DNA from: Turnera subulata
Lineage: Eukaryota > Streptophyta > Magnoliopsida > Malpighiales > Passifloraceae
DNA length: 64,000 bases
Reading direction: 5' to 3'
Assembly (NCBI GenBank): GCA_028386065.3
Contig: JAKUCV010005725.1
Location: 62,001-126,000 of the forward strand
How positions within the stretch are numbered: the first letter of the stretch is position 1; the number at the start of each line of letters is the position of its first letter. A program made the translations under genes and the position numbers. The notes under the pieces were generated by a model that searched no databases, had not been told where the DNA came from, and saw nothing but the letters and a program-made list of their open reading frames with translations. Positions 1 to 8,154 of the stretch are shown piece after piece.

Positions 1-1
1 C

Positions 2-151
2 ATACCTCTTCGTTTCCCTCCGACAAACCGGTTCGAGCTTCACGGCCAAAATAACTCGGGCGGTATGTGGTTCTCGTGGAACGATAGTATTAGGGTTAAC
101 ATTACCAATGACCCCAATAGTTTCAGGGTCAATGCTGTACCCGCAAGATGA
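2..151 (+). CDS. 3' end of an unidentified protein-coding exon (partial)
   Basis: An open frame enters from the left edge and ends at TGA 149-151, giving 49 residues. The composition is ordinary for a folded protein (it includes GGMWFSWNDSIRVNITNDPN) and is not low complexity. AT-rich sequence with ATA/ATT runs follows, as in a plant 3' untranslated region. I do not recognise the family, and nothing of the 5' side is visible. It could be the last exon of a host gene, or coding sequence from an older transposon lying left of the window. The start is simply the window edge. Confidence 0.4.
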   Translation: MPLRFPPTNRFELHGQNNSGGMWFSWNDSIRVNITNDPNSFRVNAVPAR

Positions 152-244
152 ATAATAATAATAATGTAATAATAATATTAATAATAAAATATTTATGTTT
201 CTGCATGTGTATGTCATTAGTTACCTTTTATATGAATGTTTTGC
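152..244. other. AT-rich spacer, possible 3' UTR, up to the truncated end of element D
   Basis: Runs of AAT/ATA triplets fill this stretch. Recognisable element D sequence starts near 245, where it matches the internal region of element F (about 49632 onward). No gene is seen. Confidence 0.4.
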
Positions 245-266
245 GGCAAGCTGGCGTCCCTCGACT

Positions 267-381
267 GGATCCATTATGCACTAACTAAATGATATAAATG
301 CAAAATGATAAACATATGGAGCAAGCTATGCACAAACAAGCAAAACAAACACCCAAGGACCTACCGCCCGCTCCGCTACCA
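267..381 (-). promoter_or_regulatory. Element D primer-binding site and leader to gag start
   Basis: The minus strand reads TGGTAGCGGAGC (381-370), a variant of the initiator-tRNA-Met primer-binding site TGGTATCAGAGC of plant LTR elements. About 100 bases later comes ATGGATCC (274-267), the same gag start used by gypsy A. The leader is clearly related to that of element F. Confidence 0.7.
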
Positions 382-384
382 AAA

Positions 385-3300
385 TGAAACACCCCGTCCA
401 AAATTTACCTAACTCACAGTAATTACTGAGTAGTAGTACTGCCACGTGGCCAACATTCAAAGAAAATATAAATTCACAATAGTAACGACGTCAAACAGTC
501 ACAAGATCTCATTTCCATCACCCGAAGCGGAAACATCACCATCTATACAGCGGAAGCATTTCAATGTGACCAACGTTAGTTTATGTAGAACTCAATGCAA
601 ACCAATGGATCCAACTCCTATCTGAGGAAACATCACAGCCGCCGGGATGCACTCCTGATTTTTGTCAAACTAACCTGCATGGACTGTGTGAGGGGTGAGA
701 CCAACCACTGTCTCACCTGATAAACTAATAAACTGCAGTATACAAGCAATCGCAATAACATCGAACCAGCACAAAAACATAACAAGCATAGCATAGCAGG
801 TAATCCAAGCATTTAACAGTCCTAGACTCTTAGACTGACATCTCACTACTAATCAACAACTATTGACAGACTTTCCAGTTTTATTATTAGGGCCCCGTCA
901 CGTGATAAGTATCGGTCGTACTTGGTAGCCAGGTTAGCTAACCCCAGGGTACTCCCCGTAAAATCAAATCAAATAATCGCAAAAACCGTGAGACCCCAAG
1001 CTCAATGGCAGAGAGGACCCCAAGCCCCTCATAAATGGCCAACAAATCACATATCACAAGCGGCTACCACCCAGTCGTACCTCTACCTTTCACGTGACAT
1101 CTAGGTGTCTAAGTGATATTACTATATTTTATTTTTAATTTTTCTCTCAGACTAACAATAACTCTATCCATTGTATATTATATATTCCCGAGCAGGCACT
1201 CTGCCTCACAGCTCCTCAAGGAAACCAATCCAATATCTGAAATCAGGTTACTGTTATTAACAACATCTCAGGTTATCACAAACCATAACTTGGCACTTGC
1301 CACAAGAAAATCAATCAAGGATTTCAATGTATAAAATCATCATCGTCATAAGGTTCAACAGAATCCATACAATCAAACACAACAATCATCGGTACACAGA
1401 GCCCAAGTATCTCAACAGGAAACACAAGCAATATCATCAAACAATACAAACTAGCTCGAGTATCACGGGCAGCATATCGAAGTTTATAAGTTTATATCCT
1501 CACCTGATATTCCTCGAAAGCTGATATTTGGTTAAGCCTCGATATCCCTATATTAATAACATTCACAATCACTTATGATGCACAAACAATAATGATCATG
1601 CATGATGCCAGTTTGAATTATTATACGGCTTGCCTTATGCCCTATTTATTTTTATTATCTCCATAATTTCCTTTACTATAAAATAAGCCTTTCCAATTAA
1701 TTGAGGATTAGCTCGTTATATGTTTTTAATCGATATACTAATTATACTTAATTTTAAATTGTAACCGAAACCGACCGTCCAAGCCGATTTTCCGGCCCTT
1801 TAGCCTTTTGTTTGATAAGGAAAACATAAGTACCAATATAAACATAATTAAAATATAGTAATTCATATATAGTCATATATATACTTATAAGCTTATAATT
1901 GATAAATAAATCAGATTATAGCCAAACATTATTCAGCCAAAAATAAATAAAATACATCTGGGCCTTTTATTAACGCCAGCCCAAGCATAAGTTAAACAAA
2001 CCGGAATTTAAATACAATGGGCCTTTACGAGCCCAGGTAGAACGTAAATGAAATTAAATCGGGGATTAATATTATGGGCCTTTCTCACAGCCCAATCGGA
2101 AATTAAATAAAAGTATAAGTTAAAAGGCATAAAATGAAACCATAGGTTAATTGATTAATTAAACGTTCGTTAATTAACGCCGTTATAAAGGTCCAGGTTC
2201 GTTAATGGTCATGAGTAGTCCAAAGGGTCCGATAATTACCCCAAAGTCCATGTCCGAGTTCATTGGAAAATACCCGAGACATCACCGAAAAATCTCGAGA
2301 CTCCGGAAACTCGCCGGATTCCGGCAGTCACTGTTCACAGCCACCTTTCCCCACTATTGTTCACCAGTAAGCAGATCGAACCAGTTCCACCACCAAGACA
2401 ACAATCCCACCGTCAACAGACACACCATACACACGGTAACACATCGGTGGCCAGTATTCCACCACACCACCATGTCCAATACCCAAAACATCACCACCCA
2501 CAGCCACAACAACACCATTAACGCCATGTCTTCCCTCATTCACCATGACAACAACAAACAGAAACCCACAATGATTATTTGAAACCTGATTAACAACAAT
2601 CCCCTGAGAAATCATGGAAAAGAAATCAAAGAGAAGAAGGGGAGGCGCAGCCAGAGACTTACCCAGTCTTGGCTTCGCCAGTAGCAGTTCAAGGGAGGAG
2701 AGCAGGGGCGGCGTGTGACAGCGTAGAGGAGGTACAGGGCCGAGGGGAAGGAGACAGTCGGCGCGGGTTGCAGAGGCGGAAGAGAGCGCAACGGCGCGGC
2801 TAAGACGAAGAGCGGCAGCATCAGGTGGCGAGGCGAGGAAGGAGGCGCGACCCGGTTGGCTGCGACGGGTGGTGCTGCAACGAAAGGAAGCGGCGACGGC
2901 TTGAAGAGGAGTGGCAGTGCCGGCGGATGAAAACAGAGGAGAAAGGGAGAGGGCCGGCGTTAGATGGGTTGCAGGGAAAAGGAAGAGAGAGGAGAAGAAG
3001 GGCGTCGGTGAGTGGCAGAGGAAGAAGGGAAGATTGGGCGGCTGTGTTGTGCGGTGAGGGGACGGTGGTGGTTGTGTACCCAGGCAGTGAAGAGGACACG
3101 GCGAGGGAATTTAAAGGGAAAGAAGAAAGGAAAAAGACAAGGGGGAGGGAAAAAAAATCTGGAGAAAGAAAAGAAAATCAAGAACAGGAGGAAGAAGAAT
3201 CGGGAAGAAGGAGGAGGAAAAGTAGGGAAGAAGGAGAAGAAGAAAAAGGAAAGAAAAGAAAATGTAAGGAAAAATGAATGAAAAAATAAGAAAAGAAAGG

Positions 3301-3679
3301 AAAATGGAAAAAAAGGAAAAAGAAGAAAAAGACATGGGAGGATGGCCCGGGAGAGAGAAATATCGCAGCTCGGTGCCGGCAGCATTATTGGTCCAGGAAT
3401 AGACCAAAATACCCTCATGTTCGACTTTTGATCCGTTAACATCACAGGGGCATTTTCGTCTTTCCGAAATTCGTCCCGGTTCCAAAAATATGACTTAGGT
3501 TCGAAAAATCCAATTAATTCTTCTGAGCATTGTGCATGTCCCGGAATTGCAAACCGAGGTTCAGATAGCTGCATAAAATTCTCAGATCATTCTTGTTTAA
3601 CAACGGTAAAACTTCATTACCCACCGTAAAAGTCAAACGACTCGGTAAAATTTACAAAAATTTTACCCGGGTCGTTACA
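385..3679 (-). repeat. Element D 5' LTR (about 3.3 kb)
   Basis: The boundaries are TG...CA in element orientation, set by comparison with element F and by the adjacent primer-binding site. The LTR has AT-rich ends and a GC-rich, purine/pyrimidine-skewed middle (about 2600-3350). The long open frames in that middle are compositional and are not called as genes. The conserved hairpin shared by all LTRs in the window lies at 694-717. Confidence 0.85.
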
Positions 3680-4839
3680 TAAGCTCATGTTTAGGTCATC
3701 ATTAGTAAATAGACAACTTAATGTTTTTTCCAACTTTTTTGGCCAAAAATTATTTTTCCAACTAGTGACTACTTCGTAATTAAACATATTTTTAACAAAA
3801 CAAAAAACTATTTTTTATATTTCTAATATAATAAAATTATAAAACAAGATTGCAGATCCTCCTCCCCACCTCCATCACCGCCATCACCACCCTCTCCAAC
3901 CCCTTCCTCCTTCTTCGTCCTACTACCACAAACGCCCTCCCTAGGTAGCGCCACCTCCTCAACAACCCAACAATCCTCACCATCAAATCTCTCCATCCAT
4001 GATGCTGCTGCCCCACTTCACCCAGATCTACCACACGCCACGGTACATACCGTCCTCGTCACTCTGCTAGTGGCGTCAAATTTGGCAAAAGTGTTGACGA
4101 TCTGTTGGAGGGGTGGGTTGCATCTCGTGATTGGGTTGGTTAGAATTATGGTGGGTTGGACTTTGGGTTGCTGTAGAAGAGGTAATGGATGGCGTGATTG
4201 GAGTTGAGAGGAAGAGGAGAGGAAGAACATAAAATCGTTGAATTTGCAGTGGGGAGATAGGAAGGATGGTTATGGTGGCGATGATGGGGTTTATTATTGG
4301 TGCCTTTTTCCTTCTCGTTTATATTTTATTTTCTTGTAGAATAGGAGATATATGGCGAGATTGTGGGTGGAAGCAGTAGTGGGGAGACTGGGAGGGTGGT
4401 ACTAATGGTGGTGGTGGTGATGGTGGTGGTGGGGATGGTGGTACTGATGGGGTTTGCCGGTGATGCTATTTCTTTTTTTTTCTTATTTTTTTTTGTTATG
4501 AATAATTATTGACAAGGAAATATTAAAAGAAGTTAAGGATAAAAAAGGATATGTTTCGTATATTTTTTAAAAAATCTTGATTCTAGAATTTGGGAGTCAA
4601 AGTAGCATCCACTTTGTATGTCTATTTTATTATAATTATTATTATTATATAAATCATTTTAAAATTTAATTGGGTAGGTTTTTTTTAAAAAAATTCGATT
4701 ACGCTCTGGATAGAGTTTGGGTTGCAAAAGTGTTTTCTTTTAAATTTTAATTTAGTAGGTGCAAAAAAAAATTGATTTAAAGTTTATAATTGGGATTTAG
4801 GGGCACATTTCGGGCCATTCAATTTTTTGGTTGAACCTC
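3680..4839. other. Non-genic stretch with an unidentified GC-rich patch
   Basis: 3680-3840 and 4480-4790 are AT-rich. 3845-4470 is GC-rich, with proline/serine-type CCT/CCA runs on one half and GTGGTGGTG runs on the other. It resembles the interior of the Pack-MULE at 58002-59788 and may be interior of the element whose right arm is at 4840-5126. I could not match any frame to a known protein. No gene is called. Confidence 0.4.
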
Positions 4840-5126
4840 TAAAATCAGATGAGAATTGGGTGGAAAGCCACTGGGTCTGGAACAATGGTGGCACCCACAA
4901 CTGCCACACAGATAATAAACGACGTCGTATCATAGTGATATGGCGTCGTTTTGAGCGACGGGCAGCAGCCACATTTGGGGCAGCATCCACGTCAGTAGAT
5001 ACCCAGCCCGGGACCCGTGATTGACCTGCCCGTAAAAACTCCAGGTACATAAATGGTTTGGAAAAAGTTGTGGGTATATGATTGACCCAATGTAAGAAAG
5101 TTGGGTACCAATTGTACCGAAATCCC
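4840..5126. mobile_element. Orphan right terminal-inverted-repeat arm of a Mutator-like element
   Basis: This arm ends ...GTACCGAAATCCC at 5126 and is clearly homologous to the right arm of the Pack-MULE at 59480-59788. Shared blocks include GAGAATTGGGTGGAAAG, an ACGACGTCGTATCAT/ACGCCGTATCAT palindromic patch, TCCACGTCAG and GATTGACCCAA. I could not find a matching left arm between 3680 and 4840, so the partner is lost or lies beyond element D. If the family makes 9-bp duplications, the right copy would be 5127-5135. Confidence 0.65.
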
Positions 5127-5226
5127 TAAAATAAAATAAATAAAATGCAATAAAATATAATATATAATAACATGATGAAGTTAATGATAAAATAAAATAA
5201 TTTTCTTTTTGCACTTTTATCTTAAA

Positions 5227-5432
5227 ATATGTATTCGCTTACACCTTCGGGGTAAGCAAAATAAATAACAATATCCCGAAACAAATCTATCTGGAAGTTG
5301 ATATCATGGTCACCATCTTGAACAAAGTTGGTTTCAACAATATTAGATTTGTCCTTCAGGGACACTTGGTAAAGTTCTACTAAATGCCTAGCTATACGGC
5401 ATGTTGACCAATGTCCTGTTCACGGTCACAAC
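5227..5432 (-). pseudogene. Retroelement gag-like (UBN2 type) pseudogene, C-terminal part
   Basis: The minus strand reads an open stretch from near 5425 to a TAA at about 5227, containing GHWSTCRIARHLVELYQVSL. This resembles the zinc-knuckle end (GHWSRTCRTPKHLVDLYQ-like) of plant UBN2-type gag proteins. It is the downstream part of the pseudogene at 7439-8064, and the Pack-type transposon at 5441-7438 sits between the two. The zinc-knuckle start and arginine-rich linker are not seen. Family assignment is from memory of the motif. Confidence 0.6.
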
Positions 5433-5440
5433 TAAAATTA
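5433..5440. repeat. Target-site duplication, left copy (TAAAATTA)
   Basis: TAAAATTA directly precedes the left end GGTTAAAAGAC of the TIR element and recurs exactly at 7439-7446 after its right end. Confidence 0.75.
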
Positions 5441-5611
5441 GGTTAAAAGACGCAGTGTGTCCTTTCACTTTTTCGATTTCAATGTTTATGTCCTTCTTTT
5501 TTTTATTTCAAACATTATATCCTCAAACCTGTTTGAAATGAAACAATGTCGTCCAAATTACCTCCAATTCAAGGTCATCCAATCATTGTCTGCCACGTGG
5601 ACTGCGGGTCC
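5441..5611 (+). repeat. Left terminal inverted repeat of the Pack-type element
   Basis: Aligns, as reverse complement, with 7264-7438. Shared blocks include GGTTAAAAGAC, TTTCACTTTTTC, TTTCAATGTTTATGTCCT, CAAACCTGTTTGAAATG, GTCCAAATTACCTCCAATTC and CATCCAATCA/CACCCAATCA. Confidence 0.8.
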
Positions 5612-6055
5612 CACTGTGACCTAATTTGTAATATTATTCCAATTTTTCCTCTTATTTTATTTTCTAATTCATTTTTTTATAATGCATTTTCTAATTCATT
5701 AAGAAAATCAAAAAAAATATTATTATTAAAAAATGAAAAAAGAATTGTTGTTTAATTACCATATATTTATAATAATAATACAAAATAATTACCAAAAATA
5801 AATCAAACTATGTATCTGGTCTTGCTAATCTTCCCTTTATCCTCCACCTTAAACGGCAAAAAAAGAAGAATCAAAGAAAAACTCATCTACGAAAATTGAG
5901 AGCAAGTAATCAAAAGAAATTAAACACGAACCAAAAATAGATCAGAACCTAAAACTTTACACAGAATAAAATCCTAACCCCATAAAAACAAAGACAATCA
6001 CCAGCAACCCCAAACCCAGACTAACCCCCACCCTCTAACCAAAACCCAAACAAAT

Positions 6056-6125
6056 TTAAGAGCTGGTAAACTTGGTAACGCCTTGGTCCCCTCAGAGACG
6101 GTGTGCTTGGTGAGTTTTCCGGGAA
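6056..6125 (-). pseudogene. Captured 3' coding fragment of histone H2B
   Basis: The minus strand encodes LPGKLTKHTVSEGTKA, matching the conserved H2B C-terminal helix (LPGELAKHAVSEGTKA in plants). After one missing base the frame continues V-T-K-F-T-S-S followed by TAA at 6058-6056, which is exactly how plant H2B ends. Only about 23 codons are present, so there is no histone fold. The fragment lies just downstream of the callose synthase fragment and in the same orientation, separated by about 30 bases that match neither. E-to-K, A-to-T and A-to-T changes show decay or a divergent donor gene. Confidence 0.8.
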
Positions 6126-6154
6126 GGAAAGAAAGAAGGAACGGATAGGTGGTG

Positions 6155-6373
6155 AGTACAGAGGTAAGCGACTCAGGGATTGTCCTTCTCGATCTCATTG
6201 GCAATAGGGAGGATGGGGGCAATGACGGGCAAGGAGGAAGGGACGAGCTCGCTGTCGACGGCGGAGGAATCCTTGCCGGCCAAATCCACGAGCATGGTTT
6301 GGGCGCGGGTCATCCTCCGGGACACCGACCGCCGGGGCCCACCGAGCCCTACTTTCGTCCCACTAGAACTCGC
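6155..6373 (-). pseudogene. Captured N-terminal fragment of callose synthase (glucan synthase-like)
   Basis: Starting at ATG 6373-6371, the minus strand reads MASSSGTKVGL..., then an SRRMTRAQTM stretch, SSAVDSELVPSSL, IAPILPIANEIEKDNP and, after an in-frame TGA at 6175-6173 where the family has arginine, VAYLC. This follows the first exon of plant callose synthases (SAMDSELVPSSLA..IAPILRVANEIEKDNPRVAYLC). The real protein is a roughly 1900-residue plasma-membrane beta-1,3-glucan synthase; only about 73 residues are here and no catalytic domain. An upstream in-frame extension to 6439 is not family-like. Capture by the TIR element is the likely origin. Confidence 0.85.
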
Positions 6374-7263
6374 CATCCTCTCCATAACCCAAAGCCCTCG
6401 GCAGCAGCAGGAGAAGAAGAGGAGCACCACTACTGACACTTACGGTGATGACGGTGTTTGTGGAAACGAATGAGGCCATCTTTTTTCCTTTTGTACAGAA
6501 GACAAATCAGAGAAAGGTAGAGAGAGGGAGGGAGGGTTGGCAAGGTGAGGATGGAGGAGAGGGATTCCATGGCTGTCTGTATCTTGGCCTTGGACTCCGC
6601 CGTGATGGTCCGCCATCGTCCCTGGCGGTGGGGGCTACCGGGGATTTATCCTCTGACATTAGATGATGATGGTTGAGACACTGGTGGTAGGGCTGGCGCA
6701 GGAAGGCGGGGATCTGGCAGGAGATCTCCCGGTGGTGGTGGAGGAGGGAGGCCGCCAGGTTCGGGGAGGAGAGGAGGGAGGGAGGGAGGGTCGGCAGGTG
6801 AGGATGGAGGAGAGGGATTTTTGTTTTTGTTTTAAAATTTTCATTCTTTAGTTTCTTTTCTTGAGCTCACTCTAATTTATTTTCCTGAAAAACCAATATA
6901 TATCTTTACTAATAAAATTTGGGGAAAAAATGATATCCTAAAGATTCATTAAAAATACAGTACATGATAGTGAGGATTTTTCAAGATTTTCCAAATTTAG
7001 AGCAATTTATGGAGAGTTTATGTTTCAAACTTTTCAATAACCCAAAAAATTCTTCTTGTTGTTTTTGATCTTTCCAGATTTTGGAATATTATAGAAATAG
7101 GAAATTTCTACTTTGGAGAAAAAATAATTGTTTGGAAAAGTACATAAATATCTTAGAAATTAAAAATATTTTTTTATTACTAAACAATTCATTTTTTTCC
7201 TCTAAAATATAAAAATCCAGAAAATAGATGGAGGGGAAAAATAAATTCCACTTGGCAACCGGG
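6374..7263. other. Remaining interior of the Pack-type element, unidentified
   Basis: 6440-6850 is GC-rich and contains a direct repeat: a purine-rich block ending AGGTGAGGATGGAGGAGAGG appears at about 6522-6568 and again at about 6773-6819. A third captured fragment is possible, but no frame was recognised. 6850-7263 is AT-rich and holds nothing recognisable. Confidence 0.4.
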
Positions 7264-7438
7264 CCCGACCCCTCAAGACACATGGCGGACAGTGATTGGG
7301 TGACGTGGAATTGGAGGTAATTTGGACAACATTGATACATTTCAAACAGGTTTGGGGACATAATGTTTGAAGTAAAAAAAAGGTAGGACATAAACATTGA
7401 AATTGAAAAAGTGAAAGACACATTGTGTCTTTTAACCC
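7264..7438 (-). repeat. Right terminal inverted repeat of the Pack-type element
   Basis: Reverse-complement partner of 5441-5611. It begins (minus strand) GGGTTAAAAGACACAATGTG at 7438 and is followed directly by the TAAAATTA duplication at 7439-7446. Confidence 0.8.
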
Positions 7439-7446
7439 TAAAATTA
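7439..7446. repeat. Target-site duplication, right copy (TAAAATTA)
   Basis: Exact repeat of 5433-5440, directly after the right end of the Pack-type element. Confidence 0.75.
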
Positions 7447-8064
7447 TCATTATACTCCCACATTCGCTTCAGGAAATGAAGCAAAGCCAATTGGATAGGA
7501 TTCATAATTTTTTTTCATGAATAGCTTATTGTTTTGTTCAGCCACAAGGAGGCATGAAATTAAATCCGAAAATTTCGTGAAAAATTCTTCACCATATTGC
7601 TACTACAGGAGCATATTTGATGCAAGAAAAATAGAAAATATTTTTCTATCATATCAACATCAATAGTATTTTCTCCACACAATTTCATCTGAGAATTTAT
7701 TTGAAACATAACTGAATTATACTCGTGCATAGATTAAAAATCTTGCAACCTTAGATGCATCCATTCAAAATGAGCTTTTGGGAGAATGACCATCTTCTGG
7801 TCATCATATTTTTTTTAAAAAATTCTTCCAAAGATCTGCAGGATCTTTGACAGTAAGATGTTCAGTCTTTAGACTGTCATGAAGATGGTAGTGAATAAAA
7901 ATTATATCTTTCGCCTTATTTAAACTAGAAGCTTTGTTTCTTTCTTTTATGGTATCTCCTAAACTACTAGCATCAAAATGCATTTCAGCATCTAATGCCA
8001 TGACAAATTTTTTCCAAAAATGTCAAGGGCCTCGAATTCAAGTTTTTTGTAATATTGGCCATAA
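7439..8064 (-). pseudogene. Retroelement gag-like (UBN2 type) pseudogene, N-terminal and central part
   Basis: From 8064 the minus strand gives MANITKNLEF, then (shifting frame) LDAEMHFDASSLGDTIKERN, a KAKDIIFIHYHLHDSLKTEH segment, LTVKDPADLWKN, YDDQKMVILPKAHFEWMHL, EYNSVMFQINSQMKLCGEN and PIGFASFPEANV. This order follows the plant UBN2/DUF4219-type gag (GKNYLSW..LDAEIHL..KAMIFLRHHLHEGLK..LTVKDPLVLW..DHQKTVILPKARYDW..). Several frameshifts and stops make it non-functional. No LTRs belonging to it were found. Its C-terminal part continues at 5432-5227 beyond the inserted Pack element. Confidence 0.65.
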
Positions 8065-8149
8065 TAATAGTAATGAAATAATAGCGAAAGAAATAAAACA
8101 AATAATAAGAGTAGTAGAATGAATATTGGATCAATCATATTTTTGGTCC

Positions 8150-8154
8150 TTGTG
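8150..8154. repeat. Target-site duplication of element C, left copy (TTGTG)
   Basis: TTGTG directly precedes the LTR end TGAAACGCCC and is repeated at 15642-15646. Confidence 0.85.

Larger units (their letters stand above)
245..3679 (-). mobile_element. Element D: truncated non-autonomous Ty3/gypsy-type LTR element (5' LTR plus leader)
   Basis: Read on the minus strand this is a 5' LTR (3679 down to 385), a primer-binding site (381-370) and a short leader ending at a gag start ATGGATCC (274-267), after which the element is cut off near 245. The LTR begins TGTAACGACCCGGG and ends GGGGTGTTTCA, as in element F, so D and F are one family. The only visible internal reading frame is the first dozen or so codons of gag. 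No target duplication can be checked because the left end is lost. The junction with the sequence at 1-244 is a deletion or recombination scar. Confidence 0.8.
5441..7438. mobile_element. Pack-type TIR DNA transposon carrying callose synthase and histone H2B fragments
   Basis: This is a 1998-bp element with long terminal inverted repeats (5441-5611 and 7264-7438) beginning G(G)GTTAAAAGAC, flanked by an 8-bp direct duplication TAAAATTA. One end has one G fewer, so a 9-bp duplication with a lost base cannot be excluded. The interior has no transposase. It carries two exon-derived host fragments in the same (minus) orientation, an N-terminal callose synthase piece followed by the last codons of histone H2B, plus an unidentified GC-rich part (6440-6850). 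The architecture is that of a Pack-MULE or Pack-hAT element. It is inserted in the UBN2-type gag pseudogene, whose halves lie on both sides. Confidence 0.8.

Noticed and set aside
2960..3574. 204-codon minus-strand frame rich in F, S and P
   Set aside because: It is the complement of a purine-rich stretch in the middle of the element D LTR; the composition alone explains it.
4827..5024. Frame over 4827-5024 and its minus counterpart as a gene
   Set aside because: Located entirely inside a Mutator-like terminal repeat arm; the homologous arms at 58002 and 59788 do not conserve the frame.
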